A stretch of 64,000 nucleotides of DNA from assembly GCA_021817845.1 (NCBI GenBank), contig JAKAFW010000002.1, forward strand, positions 142,137 through 206,136, read 5' to 3'. A program made the translations under genes and the position numbers. Positions 1 to 10,335 of the stretch are shown here, piece after piece. The DNA is from FEN-1297 sp021817845. GTDB taxonomy: Bacteria; Bacteroidota; Ignavibacteria; Ignavibacteriales; Ignavibacteriaceae. Each line of letters begins with the position of its first letter. Position 1 is the first letter of the stretch. The notes under the pieces were generated by a model, which saw only the letters and a program-made list of their open reading frames with translations, searched no databases and had not been told where the DNA came from.

Positions 1-3000
1 TTCTTCTTCGGTAACCTCGCCAACTATTTCAAACAAATGAAATAGGTTTGAAGTAGCTTTTCCTAAAATTTTATCGCTTTTGATCCTATAAAACAATTCA
101 TTGTAATCGTCTAATATTTCTGGCTCATTAAAGGTTATAGATTGCAGTTCATCTTCCTTTTTATTTAAAACATTGAAAAGCAAATCAGCGCTTTTCGTCC
201 AAGAAAATCTCTGCGCATTTTTAATACCTTTTTTAATTATATCTTTTCTTAATGTTTCGCTACTTATCTGCGATAAAGCTCTTTTCATTGAATAAATATT
301 GTCCTCTTCAACATAAATTGCCGCATCGCCGGCTACTTCGGTTAAGGATGAATTTCTGCACGTAATAACCGGACAGCCGGACTTCATTGCTTCCAAAAGA
401 GGCAATCCAAATCCTTCATATTTAGAAGGATATACCAAAGCTACAGCTCCACTATAAGCGGTTGAAAGATCTTCGTTAGATAAGAATACAACTTGATGCT
501 TGACATTTTTTAAATACGGAAGAAAATCAGCCTCTAATTCAGAAGGACCCCCTGTAAACAAAATTTCAAATTCTTCTTTGTTTTTTAACTCACTGAATGC
601 CTTAACAAACTGTATTATGTTTTTATAGAAAATTCGAGTGCCGCTAACCAAAAAATAAGGTTTGGTAATTTTATATCTTGTTTTGAAAGATTCTATTGCT
701 GAGTCCGAATTAACTTTAAAATTATCGGAAACAGCATTAGAAATAACAAAAACTTGTTTTAAAGATTCTCCGGGATAAAATCTTTTTAAGTCCTTTGCCG
801 TGGAATTTGAAACGGACAAATATGCCCTTGCTTTTTCTATTGCTTTCTTTTTTGTTTTCCATTCAAGTCCCTGCCATCCATGTAATTCAGGGATGAAATC
901 GTGAAGCATCATTATTGAATGAGTTTTGGAAGGATAAGTATAATAGGTAGACATAAAAATCAAGCCGTTTTCCGCGTCGCAAATATCCTGCAAATAATAA
1001 GAATCTGCTATTGCTTCCCAATATCCTGAAAATCGGAAAATATTTCTCTTTTTAATACCCTGAATTTCCGGGGACGTTCCTCCCCGATCCAGTAAAACTA
1101 TTGAATCAGCTAAGTCGGTTTTAGAAAGTTCGGTTAACAAAGATGTCCAAACACGACTTATACCCGCAGGGCGATTTGCTTGTATTTGGAATATTACTCC
1201 ATCTATTATGATTTTATTCTTAGAAATATCCGGTACATGCTCTTTTGTCTTTCCATCTTTATTAAGATTATTTTTAACTGAGATTTTTATATTTGAGCGA
1301 CTTAAGACATAATCAAATTTCCATTGACCGGAATCATCTTTTACAGCAACCGGCTTAATGCCTTGAGATATTAGTGTGTCTACTTGTTGTAAATCTTTTA
1401 CCCACGAAAAATAATCTTTTAATAATACAGGGAAGTTTTTTGTGTTTTGAAGTTTTTGCCAAACATGCAAAGCATTTTGATAGCCGTAATATATTTCTTT
1501 GAACTTTAACTGTTGTTCCAACACATACGCATAGTGGTGGAATACTAATCCATGCGCTTCTGTTTCATTGTGGAGGAATGGATTAATTTTTGCTAAATCC
1601 ATCCATTGACCGGTGCCGTTTTGCATACACAATGCGGGCGGTTCATGAGTTGTCCATCTATTACCCGGATTAAAACGCCATGCTCTAATCCACTCGTAAT
1701 AAGGTGTTTTACTGTAAGCATTTTTAATTGTAGTGACAAGATTTCCTCCGACATAGAAATGACACCAAAAATAAGCCGCCGTTTTCGCCGGGTTTTCAAG
1801 AAACATTTTCCTAGTTTCCAATATTTGATCGAATGTCCAAAGTTCATCAGCGTCAATTTCAATAAGCAAACTTTCTTCATCAATATTCTTTAATGGAGCG
1901 TTGACCATTTCAAGCTTACCATTCCAAAATTTCTCTTTACCTTTCCGGTAAATAGTTATGTTATCCGGAAATTCTATTTTAAGCCCGTCTAAATATTTTG
2001 TAGTACCGTCTTTACTTAACCCATTTCTATGAAATTCATGGGATACTTTACCGCCCATTGCCACACTCCATGCGGTATCATTTTTTAACTCGGCAACACC
2101 TTCAATAATATGCCAATGCCATTTAAAGGGTAATTGTTTGAAGAGATCAATATGATATCTGATGAATGGTTCGCCGTTCAAAACTATTGTAAAGAAGTGA
2201 ACCGGCATTTCTTCGTCTTTAAATTTAAATATTGCATAACCATTTCTAACCTTCCAATTCTCTTTTATTAAGACGTAATTCGGGTCTTTTAATAGCTGCT
2301 GGTAACTTTCATAATTTTTATATGCATTGATGTCATCCAGCAAGATATATTTAGCTCCATAGGCCTTTTTTAATTCTGCAGAGCCTGTAAATTCCGATCC
2401 ATCGATAAGGACTAAGTCAAAGTTTTGCAGATTATTTTCTTCTCTAATAATTTGAATTCCGTCATCCGGTACGCATGAAGCGCTAACATAATCTATATCT
2501 TGTTGTAACCATCCGAGAACTTGCTCAATAGGATAAAGATTTAAACTGGTTTTCGTAGTGCTGTAAAATCTTTTTACATCATCCTCCGATGGAAAATCTT
2601 TTATAGCTACCGAGGAAACATTATAACATTGTACAAATTTATCCGTCTCATATCTTCTCTTTAATTCGGCGAACCGGTTTTTAGAAATCTCCATGCAGAA
2701 CATTTTCGGACTACCCGGGTTTTGCCGCAAACCTTTCACGAACGCCTCAGTGCTGCCGCCGCCTGATGATGAACCTATTTCCAGCACGGTTCTTACCTCT
2801 TTTTTTTTGGCTAAATCCACAATTTCATTATAGAACTCATCATCCTTAATTTCAGGTGGTATCATATTATTTAACTCAGAACCGGAAATATCCTTTTTTA
2901 TATTGCCCACTTTCCCAATTAACTTTTCAATAATCAGTTCTTCATTTGCCAACCCCCAATTATCATCATTTGGGGTAAAATATTTAGGCATGGCTGCAGG

Positions 3001-6000
3001 ATTTATTTTGCGCGGGTTTTCGGCTTTCATATCTCTGTTCTTAGAATTGCCGTAATGTTCCAGATGATAAAAAGGCATTCCGAAATCTTCAAAATCATGT
3101 ATGCCGTATTTACTTTTAATTCTGTGGAAAAGATCTATATCAAACCATCCCCAATAGATTAAGGACTCATCAAATCCGCGGCATTCAAACCATAACTCTT
3201 TGAGCATTAGATAAGCGGTAGCGGTACCCATGAAGTTTGTTAAATTAATTTTATCATGATTGAATGAATGATGCTTCTCTTTAATGTATTTGTCTATTTC
3301 CGGTAATGATGGACCGGATGTTTGAAATGTTTTAGGTATATGATATCTGGAAGCCATGAATAAAGATTTTCTTAAGTCAAGTTTGCCGATGCAGCCTCGT
3401 CTTAAATTAACTACTAAATTTTTCATTGTTTCAACGGGAGTGTATGTGTCGCCGTCGCAGAATAGCACATATTTCCCTTTCGCCTTTTTAATCCCGGTAT
3501 TAATAGCGTGAACCATTGAGTATTCAGAATCTTTATTGTATTTAGCTGCAATACCTTTGGGTACATGAACAAATTCTAAACAATTTTTCGCCTCTTCACT
3601 TAATGTAAGAACATTTGTTAATCTTTCATTGCTTCCCCAATCCACTAACAACACCTGAACTTTCTCAACCAAATTTAGTTCATGTAATGTCTCCGACAAT
3701 TTATTAATATTAGTTGAGAGCCGCCATTCAAAGTTCCCCATATAACTATCGTTTCTTCCTTGCAACACAATTGTTAATAATTTTGATTTCTCACTTTGAA
3801 CTATAGACGTCTCCACAACTTTTTTCTCTTTTTCATCAATGCTCAGCTGCTGAGATAAGTATGCTTTATTCCCTAAAGCAACTTGATTCCCTGGTTCAAT
3901 TTTAAGCACTTTTTGTAAAATACTATTTGCTAATTCTAAATTCTTATTCAGAATTTCTGCTAGCGCTAAGTCATTTAGAGCATCGATATTTGTAGGTTCA
4001 TTTTGCAGTATTACATTAAGAATTTCCACGGCAAATATAATATTGCCATTTTGTATCTCCTGTTCGGCAGCTTGAATATTATTAGCTGAAAAGTTCTTTG
4101 CATATTTTTTATTAACCCAAACAGAATCAGATTGTAAAGTATCTCCGCCAACATAATTAAAACTAATTAGCACATAATTTTTTTCTCTTAAGTAAGCTGC
4201 AATTTCTTTATATAACTTTTGACTATCCCAAACTGCCCTATGCTCACATTCTAAATGGAAAGATTTAATTTTATCTATATTATCTCCAAATGAGGTCAGC
4301 ACTTCATGAGTAAGTCCTTCTACATCAATTTTACAAAGATCAATATCTTTATTGATTATATTTAGTAAAGCTTTTCCTGTAATACACTGCACACTAATTT
4401 TTTCCGAGTCAACTTTATCATACAAATTATCAATTCTATCTAATAGCGAGCTTACGCCAGTTAAAGAGCTATCATTAACTCTATTAAAATTAAATTTACC
4501 GCTCTTATTATAAATCGCATATTCTAATAAATTAATATCGGGATAGTTTTTTTTGATTAATTCAAGCTGTGATGGGTTCGGTTCTACGATCCAAACATCA
4601 TTACTTTTAATTTGAAATGCTAAACGCAAATTTTCGGCATCGTATCCATCTCGCGAACCAATTTCTAAAATCGTTGCCGGATTTATATTTGTTTTATTTC
4701 GAATAGAATCAATATAATCAACGACATTATTCAAGTTTTTTATTAAGGAATCAATTTGCTCCGAATATTGTTTATAGGGTCGTAACAAATGAGAATCTAC
4801 ATATTCTCCTTTTCTTAAAGTCTCCAAATCATATTGCCAATTAACTCTATCAATTCTTTGTGTTGCAACTGAGTTTATAAATTGTCTTTTCTTTATTATT
4901 AAATTTTCTGAGTGTTTTTGTAAACTTTCATACATGAAATGCTCATCGGCAAACCAATCCTCACCGTATTTCTCAACGAGCATTTTACAATAATCATAAA
5001 ATGATAAGTCCCCAATCTCTAAATATTTTTTATATGCTTCGGAATTAGCTAACACATAACACATCGGGAAATAGGGTCTATCAACATACGGCTGTCCGGT
5101 GAACAAGATAACGTTATCTTCACTAAGTTCACTAATATATTGAGTGAAATAGTTGCCGTTGATAGGCAGCATATCAATATCAGATATTAATAAATTGCCC
5201 GTTATAAAATTAGCCGCATAAAGTCGAACAACTTGAGCTTGAAAGCCTGAGGAAACAAAATCCAATGCTTTAACTCTTCGAATGATGCCCCAATCATCAA
5301 GTTGTACATCATCCCTATCTGAAATATTTATGAAATATGTTTTGATACCCAAATCATTCCATCTTTTGGCAACTATGGGATAAAAATCTTTATATGTCGG
5401 GTTATCATCAGAGGCAATTATTACATAGTTAATTCGTGATTTACCATTTAGTTGATTATCCTGCTGTAAGGCTAAATTTTTCATTCCTTCCACTAATGCC
5501 CTGTGGTAGTCTTCCCGTCTAACATCATTTTCATCAAACACATCTCCTACAAACTCATAACCTTCTCGCGATGTTGGGAAAGGTTTCGTGGTCCCTCCAA
5601 AAGTTAATTCCTTTATATCGCAATGCTCTATCGCATTATTTTTAATTAAGGGATAAATAACTTGCCCTAAAAAATCTTGATCGCAACCATAATAAGAAAA
5701 GTTTTCCCAATTATTTATTAAGGATACAAAATTCACTTTCTGAAGAATTTTATTTCTGCATCCCCACATCCCAGCAAGGATAGGTCTACCATGCCCGTAT
5801 GGGTGATCTCTCATTATGTGAAAGTCTTTATTTGAATTCAACCATTCATTTACTGCGGCAACTTCTCTTTCGGTTATTCTTGAGTCTGCATCTCTTGATA
5901 ACATAATATCAACATCAAGATCTACTGCAGCCCAAAATCTCCAAAACGAACCATCAAATGAATTTTTAGAATTTACAAGAATAATTTCTACATTATCATC

Positions 6001-6159
6001 TCTAAGTGACTCAATAAGGTCTTCTTTGCAATTTTTCTCAATATAAAATCTGCATACCCAACCTGGATAATATTTTTTCGCTAATTCAATATTTCGCTTA
6101 GCGCCAACCCAATAAATTGGTTTATCCCCCCAAAGAGAGTATGCAACGACATTTTTCAT
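1..6159 (-). CDS. Giant modular glycosyltransferase/methyltransferase (3' end beyond window)
   Basis: The frame is open from the ATG at 6157-6159 to the window edge, 2053 codons without a stop; GAGGA at 6172-6176 is a plausible ribosome site. Reading the translation in order: a GT-A-like region with an acidic 'SRDADSR' motif near residue 90; a second GT-like region with 'ISDIDMLP' near 328; an FkbM-type methyltransferase with 'LEIGSRDGYDAENL' near 498 and 'CKIDVEG' near 610; TPR-like helices about 695-760; a GT2 domain about 786-1050 with 'FCDGDTYTP' near 903; a second SAM methyltransferase with 'LEIGSSSGGGSTEAF' near 1128; a GT2-like domain with 'IDADELW' near 1435; and a GT4 domain from about 1650 with 'PSKYEGFGLPLLEAM' near 1915. 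Such fusions usually build surface polysaccharide or glycan side chains; the substrate cannot be told. Families are confident; exact domain borders are estimates. Confidence 0.88.
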   Translation of the reverse strand, partial: MKNVVAYSLWGDKPIYWVGAKRNIELAKKYYPGWVCRFYIEKNCKEDLIESLRDDNVEIILVNSKNSFDGSFWRFWAAVDLDVDIMLSRDADSRITEREVAAVNEWLNSNKDFHIMRDHPYGHGRPILAGMWGCRNKILQKVNFVSLINNWENFSYYGCDQDFLGQVIYPLIKNNAIEHCDIKELTFGGTTKPFPTSREGYEFVGDVFDENDVRREDYHRALVEGMKNLALQQDNQLNGKSRINYVIIASDDNPTYKDFYPIVAKRWNDLGIKTYFINISDRDDVQLDDWGIIRRVKALDFVSSGFQAQVVRLYAANFITGNLLISDIDMLPINGNYFTQYISELSEDNVILFTGQPYVDRPYFPMCYVLANSEAYKKYLEIGDLSFYDYCKMLVEKYGEDWFADEHFMYESLQKHSENLIIKKRQFINSVATQRIDRVNWQYDLETLRKGEYVDSHLLRPYKQYSEQIDSLIKNLNNVVDYIDSIRNKTNINPATILEIGSRDGYDAENLRLAFQIKSNDVWIVEPNPSQLELIKKNYPDINLLEYAIYNKSGKFNFNRVNDSSLTGVSSLLDRIDNLYDKVDSEKISVQCITGKALLNIINKDIDLCKIDVEGLTHEVLTSFGDNIDKIKSFHLECEHRAVWDSQKLYKEIAAYLREKNYVLISFNYVGGDTLQSDSVWVNKKYAKNFSANNIQAAEQEIQNGNIIFAVEILNVILQNEPTNIDALNDLALAEILNKNLELANSILQKVLKIEPGNQVALGNKAYLSQQLSIDEKEKKVVETSIVQSEKSKLLTIVLQGRNDSYMGNFEWRLSTNINKLSETLHELNLVEKVQVLLVDWGSNERLTNVLTLSEEAKNCLEFVHVPKGIAAKYNKDSEYSMVHAINTGIKKAKGKYVLFCDGDTYTPVETMKNLVVNLRRGCIGKLDLRKSLFMASRYHIPKTFQTSGPSLPEIDKYIKEKHHSFNHDKINLTNFMGTATAYLMLKELWFECRGFDESLIYWGWFDIDLFHRIKSKYGIHDFEDFGMPFYHLEHYGNSKNRDMKAENPRKINPAAMPKYFTPNDDNWGLANEELIIEKLIGKVGNIKKDISGSELNNMIPPEIKDDEFYNEIVDLAKKKEVRTVLEIGSSSGGGSTEAFVKGLRQNPGSPKMFCMEISKNRFAELKRRYETDKFVQCYNVSSVAIKDFPSEDDVKRFYSTTKTSLNLYPIEQVLGWLQQDIDYVSASCVPDDGIQIIREENNLQNFDLVLIDGSEFTGSAELKKAYGAKYILLDDINAYKNYESYQQLLKDPNYVLIKENWKVRNGYAIFKFKDEEMPVHFFTIVLNGEPFIRYHIDLFKQLPFKWHWHIIEGVAELKNDTAWSVAMGGKVSHEFHRNGLSKDGTTKYLDGLKIEFPDNITIYRKGKEKFWNGKLEMVNAPLKNIDEESLLIEIDADELWTFDQILETRKMFLENPAKTAAYFWCHFYVGGNLVTTIKNAYSKTPYYEWIRAWRFNPGNRWTTHEPPALCMQNGTGQWMDLAKINPFLHNETEAHGLVFHHYAYVLEQQLKFKEIYYGYQNALHVWQKLQNTKNFPVLLKDYFSWVKDLQQVDTLISQGIKPVAVKDDSGQWKFDYVLSRSNIKISVKNNLNKDGKTKEHVPDISKNKIIIDGVIFQIQANRPAGISRVWTSLLTELSKTDLADSIVLLDRGGTSPEIQGIKKRNIFRFSGYWEAIADSYYLQDICDAENGLIFMSTYYTYPSKTHSIMMLHDFIPELHGWQGLEWKTKKKAIEKARAYLSVSNSTAKDLKRFYPGESLKQVFVISNAVSDNFKVNSDSAIESFKTRYKITKPYFLVSGTRIFYKNIIQFVKAFSELKNKEEFEILFTGGPSELEADFLPYLKNVKHQVVFLSNEDLSTAYSGAVALVYPSKYEGFGLPLLEAMKSGCPVITCRNSSLTEVAGDAAIYVEEDNIYSMKRALSQISSETLRKDIIKKGIKNAQRFSWTKSADLLFNVLNKKEDELQSITFNEPEILDDYNELFYRIKSDKILGKATSNLFHLFEIVGEVTEEE

Positions 6160-6665
6160 ATAATAATTTTGTCCTCTATTGTTATAATAGAACCCTTATT
6201 TTATTTTTTTATGCAATTTTAAGAAATACTTAATTTGTAAATCCTATGTGTTTTATTGACTGTGCCTGATATTTTTTTAATTAATTGATAGTATGTTTTA
6301 TGCTGGGAGTTTATATAAAAATTTACTCTAATAAAATTATTATGCTTTTATTAAAGTGAACTCATTTTCTTAAATCACTTTAACCATAAATTCATCTCAG
6401 TAGCATTCTTTTTTAATTCCAATATTATACCACTATAAATAATTGATTTTTAAGGCTATAAATGATATTTGGATTGGCTTCTTTCCTGATGTTGGCTAAT
6501 TTTAGCCATTTCCATCATCTGCTTAATTATTTTTTTTGTGCTTTGTTATCAGGATAAAAATGGATGTGCTTTAATCTTTATTCCCCTCTTTTGTTGAGCT
6601 TTTCTTTTTTGGGGTTTCCTATTAGGTGAGATGTATGACAAATATTTATGCGTTGCTAAAGCAAC
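6160..6665. other. Intergenic region, AT-rich, one palindrome
   Basis: About 500 bases between the restriction-methylation gene and the giant glycosyltransferase gene, both on the minus strand. It is strongly AT-rich and holds no convincing gene; the short plus-strand frame at 6631-6834 is a shadow of the methylase gene. A perfect palindrome lies at 6493-6508 (tggctaa / ttagcca arms around TT). It has no strong T-run beside it, so it is not a clear terminator. The promoter of the glycosyltransferase gene probably lies in 6170-6300, but I could not pick one convincingly. Confidence 0.5.
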
Positions 6666-9600
6666 TTACCCCCACTCGTCCCATATTTCCTTCGCCATTT
6701 TTTCCGCAAGGTTCCAGTCGTGGAGTTTTTCATGTGCATTTTGTTCTATGTCTTTTATTAGCTGCTTGATGTATTTTTTGTATGAGCTTAATATTTTCTC
6801 TATAGCTTTTTCATCAACCGGTATTTTTATTTGATATGCTTCCTTATGGCTCATTATTTCCGCAAACTCTGCTTTTGTTTCGCTGTCAACCGCTAGTATT
6901 GTTTTGCCGGTTTCATCTTTTAATTCAAATTGATTAAAGAACGATTCGCTCTTTAACGGCTTTCCGTTTGAAGCATGTTCTTCAAACTTTAATTGGTCAT
7001 AGTTTCCTTTTGTGTAAAATGCTTCGGGAAACTGTTTAATCCCATTAGGTAAAATATCTTCAATTACCGCTTTCTTTACCTGATCATAAGCTACCTTTAC
7101 TGTTTGTGTCTTTTGCTTCTTCCGCATTTTAGGCAGTTCCAGCCGCTCTTTTACAAGTTCACAAAGCCCTTCATATATCTTTGGTAAATATTCTTCCGGA
7201 TTTAAACCCAATGCTTTTAATATTGCGTAGTCTAATTCTTTTCTGTCTTTTTGTTTCACTTCTTGAAAAATAGAATTACTTGATCGCTTAAAGAGTCTTT
7301 CAAATTTTAGTTCCTTTAATATTTGAGGATTAATTGTTTCACAAAGCTCAGCCTCATACGTCATATTGTCCAAAGCACCTTCGCCAAGGTTTACACGACT
7401 ATTCATTTCAATAAAAAGATATTGCAGGGTAGAGTTTAATATTACGGCTGATTTGTTTTTAAGATATTTCTTTTTGAGTGTTAATTCATACAGCCTATCA
7501 GCAGCAAGAAAATCATCGTTAATAATTATTGGAAATCTATCATTAAAAGCTTTAGGCCATAATAGATCAGCGAAATTTTTAGTTTCAATCCCCCACCAAT
7601 ACTTTCTTCCTTGAACTGAAGGAACCTCCATCCACAGAATATTTTCTGTTGTCCTTTGCTTTTCACCCCATTCAATATATTTAAGTGCACCAATGTCGCC
7701 TTCTTTTTTTAGTTCAGCTTTGCTTTTGTTACAAATAAAAATTCTATACTTAAGTTTTTCAGGATCAATAATAATGCTTTGCGATTCTTTAGGGCTTTTT
7801 ATTACCGACTTTAAATATTTCTCTTCAATTTCTCCCTGCCAGTTTCTTGCATTCTTACATAGCATCATCCCCTTGCTTTTCTTACCGGCAGCAGCTTGCG
7901 GCTCTAAATAGAAAAATTCATTCACACCTGTTTTTATTCCAAACCTTACTTCAGCAATATCTTTTAACGGTACAAGTTTATCCTTGCACTTATCAAGCAG
8001 TTCGAAATAAACATCCGGCGCGCGCAAATATTTATTCCACTTTGCAAGGTCGCTTTTTTCAAGCAATTCTTTTTGAAGTTCATTTTGCGGCACTAACCTT
8101 ATTCTTAAATCATCCGTTTCAAAAGATTGAATGGAAGCAGTTACTTGTTTCAAACCATTCTGATATTCTGCTGTTTCAATTAAATCAACAATTCTATCAA
8201 TCTTTTGCCATCGCTGTGCGCTTTCTAATTTCAAGTTTTGATGCGGAATTAGTTCAACTAATTTCTTTTTTAATTTTACAAACCTTACAAGGTTCGCGTC
8301 TTCATTAACATTTTCTTGGTTGATGGATTTCTTTTCTAAAACCGTTACCACTGTGTTTACGGCAGCATCTTCAAACCACGGCTCCGCCCATGATGCTATT
8401 ATCGCTTTTATCTTGAAATTATCTAAGAAAAATTCTTTTAGTACAGAACCGTAAGAAACATCAAGCCATGAATTGGAAGTGATGATAGCAAAGCGTCCTC
8501 CGGCTGCAAGCAGAGTTGCAGTGTGCAAATAAATATAAGTATAAATATCAGCCTGACCAGAAAGATTTAGTTCAATATGATTTTTATCTACTGCATTATC
8601 TATAAAAGTTTTAAGCTGCGTATTATCATATTTTAATAATGCTTCTTTGTGGCTTTCATTTATACCGGTGACTTTAAATAGCTTTGGATGGGATATTAGA
8701 TATTCATAAGCAAGGACTTTGGTTAATTTATTTTTATATCCTTTTACTTTTTTTTCAATTAATTCCTGCCTTATAAATGGAAAGTTACCTACAAACCCTT
8801 TGAATTCCGGCAGAGTAATTTCAATTTTGTCAAAATATTGACTCGCATTCGGAGGAGGAAACTTAAATTTATCGCCTTTAGTTATATCAAATATATCGGA
8901 GCAAATTACTCTCGGAAAATTTTCATAGTTGGATACATTTTGCCTGAATAAATTAATTGTAGAAAGCTCTGCCGGAAACTTGCCTATATCAATTCCCCAG
9001 ATTTTTCCGAGCAGTTCTTTATGATTTAGTTTTCCTGCAGACAAATAACGCAACCGGTCATATAAACGAATTAAGAAAGTTCCCGATCCGCATGTTGGAT
9101 CGCCGTAAATACCATCGACATTTTGAACTGCGAAACCAAGGATTAGATCAACAAGATTCTCGTTTGTAAAATACTGACCTAATAAATGACGCTCTTTGGG
9201 ATCAATAATTTCTTCAAACAATTGCCCGATTACGTCTTCGGGCAATTCGCCGAAATGATAAACTTGTAACTCGGAAAAGAAAAGCTGCAAATCATCGAAA
9301 GCAGTTTCAGGAATGCCGAGAAGTTCAATAGGGTCTTCAACAAACACAGCCTGCCAATCCTTTTCACGTGCTTTATTAAAGGCTGACTTTAATAGATCAT
9401 TTAAGTTTTTTTCGTCATCGCTAAATAGATCGGGAAGGTCTTTAAAGTATCTGCGGATTGTTAGATAAAAGATTAGTCTTGTAATAAGTCCGTAAACATT
9501 TTGCCGTGCAATTAATTTGAAGTAATCTGCATCGGAAGGATATGCAATACCTTGTTTAACTGCATATTCGGCAATTATTTTTTTATTCTTTTCTTTGCGC

Positions 9601-10172
9601 GATTCTTCTTTTAAGAAATGCTCATACTTGGGGATAAGAGTTTCAACGGCTTTCCTGATAAAATTTATAAAATAAACTTTATCGGGATAAAATCTTCTAA
9701 GCTTACCTTTTTCATTAAGATTTACAAGCTCTTCCAGAATTCTGCCGGTATAGGCTCTAATCTTCGTTTGATAATCGCCGCGTATCCATTCATCAATATT
9801 ATTTAGTAGAACTTCAGTTTCGGTGCCGGCTAATTCTATTTCATTTTTATTTATTTTATAAGCACGCAGATTTTGAAAATCCCAGGTAAAGGCATATTTA
9901 ACTTTTAGCTCAATTGCCTTTTGGCGGAAGGTATCTAAGTCTTCAGAATTACCAAGAGGAGGTTTTAATTCTAAGTAAGAATAAGCATCTCTTGTTTCTA
10001 TGTTTTTCCAAATAATTATATCTCCAAACCGGGTTTTTGCGTCCACCTTTATCCCGGTTTCAACGGAAGCGGTTGTAAAAGGATAATTATTTCTTTTAAT
10101 ATTTTCGTTTATCCATTCAGAAACTTTTGAGGCAAGCTCACGTTCGTTGGTTTTAATGTTTTTTGGACTCAT
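6666..10172 (-). CDS. Single-chain restriction endonuclease-DNA methyltransferase (type IIG-like)
   Basis: An 1168-residue protein. The N-terminus shows a PD-(D/E)xK-like nuclease signature: D51 in 'FGDIIIW' followed by 'YLELKPP' with E68 and K70. A gamma-class N6-adenine methyltransferase follows: SAM motif I 'DPTCGSGTFLIRLYDRL' near residue 359 and catalytic motif IV near 462 as 'GNFPFIRQ', where most relatives have NPPY/NPPF; the motif is therefore a variant. The C-terminal 500 residues (e.g. 'DIAEVRFGIKTGVNEFFYL') resemble a target-recognition domain. This architecture makes one polypeptide that both cuts and methylates, as in type IIG enzymes. No separate specificity subunit or nuclease gene is adjacent, which fits a self-contained enzyme. 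It could instead be a methylase of a larger defence system whose partners lie elsewhere. Family confident, cleavage activity inferred. Confidence 0.85.
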   Translation of the reverse strand: MSPKNIKTNERELASKVSEWINENIKRNNYPFTTASVETGIKVDAKTRFGDIIIWKNIETRDAYSYLELKPPLGNSEDLDTFRQKAIELKVKYAFTWDFQNLRAYKINKNEIELAGTETEVLLNNIDEWIRGDYQTKIRAYTGRILEELVNLNEKGKLRRFYPDKVYFINFIRKAVETLIPKYEHFLKEESRKEKNKKIIAEYAVKQGIAYPSDADYFKLIARQNVYGLITRLIFYLTIRRYFKDLPDLFSDDEKNLNDLLKSAFNKAREKDWQAVFVEDPIELLGIPETAFDDLQLFFSELQVYHFGELPEDVIGQLFEEIIDPKERHLLGQYFTNENLVDLILGFAVQNVDGIYGDPTCGSGTFLIRLYDRLRYLSAGKLNHKELLGKIWGIDIGKFPAELSTINLFRQNVSNYENFPRVICSDIFDITKGDKFKFPPPNASQYFDKIEITLPEFKGFVGNFPFIRQELIEKKVKGYKNKLTKVLAYEYLISHPKLFKVTGINESHKEALLKYDNTQLKTFIDNAVDKNHIELNLSGQADIYTYIYLHTATLLAAGGRFAIITSNSWLDVSYGSVLKEFFLDNFKIKAIIASWAEPWFEDAAVNTVVTVLEKKSINQENVNEDANLVRFVKLKKKLVELIPHQNLKLESAQRWQKIDRIVDLIETAEYQNGLKQVTASIQSFETDDLRIRLVPQNELQKELLEKSDLAKWNKYLRAPDVYFELLDKCKDKLVPLKDIAEVRFGIKTGVNEFFYLEPQAAAGKKSKGMMLCKNARNWQGEIEEKYLKSVIKSPKESQSIIIDPEKLKYRIFICNKSKAELKKEGDIGALKYIEWGEKQRTTENILWMEVPSVQGRKYWWGIETKNFADLLWPKAFNDRFPIIINDDFLAADRLYELTLKKKYLKNKSAVILNSTLQYLFIEMNSRVNLGEGALDNMTYEAELCETINPQILKELKFERLFKRSSNSIFQEVKQKDRKELDYAILKALGLNPEEYLPKIYEGLCELVKERLELPKMRKKQKTQTVKVAYDQVKKAVIEDILPNGIKQFPEAFYTKGNYDQLKFEEHASNGKPLKSESFFNQFELKDETGKTILAVDSETKAEFAEIMSHKEAYQIKIPVDEKAIEKILSSYKKYIKQLIKDIEQNAHEKLHDWNLAEKMAKEIWDEWG

Positions 10173-10199
10173 ATTTAAGAAATTTTATTTGTACACAAG

Positions 10200-10335
10200 T
10201 CATAGTGCGGCAAGCCGCAATTTTGAATTATGAATGTTGAATTTTGAATGAAACGCAATGAAATTTATCATAAAAATATCTTGACATTAAAAACAATCCG
10301 CCTATCATTGCGGATAAATGTCAATACTATAAATA
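10200..10335. repeat. Dispersed repeat C, copy 1
   Basis: Begins with cataGTGCGGCAAGCCGCaa (a GCGGC-AA-GCCGC type hairpin), continues through 'TTTTGAATTATGAAT' and 'ATATCTTGACA', and ends with 'CAATACTATAAATA'. The same string of blocks recurs at 46438-46571 and 52609-52709, with a tail-only piece near 15433-15466. In this copy a hairpin with arms ATCCGC/GCGGAT (10296-10315) sits where the other copies have 'AAGATTTAAA'. Function unknown. The TTGACA block looks like a -35 box, but the nearest TACTAT lies about 25 or more bases downstream, so a standard promoter is not supported. Confidence 0.75.

Noticed and set aside
10280..10335. TTGACA...TACTAT in repeat C as a standard sigma-70 promoter
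   Set aside because: Spacing is about 25 bases or more in all copies, far from the usual 16-18.
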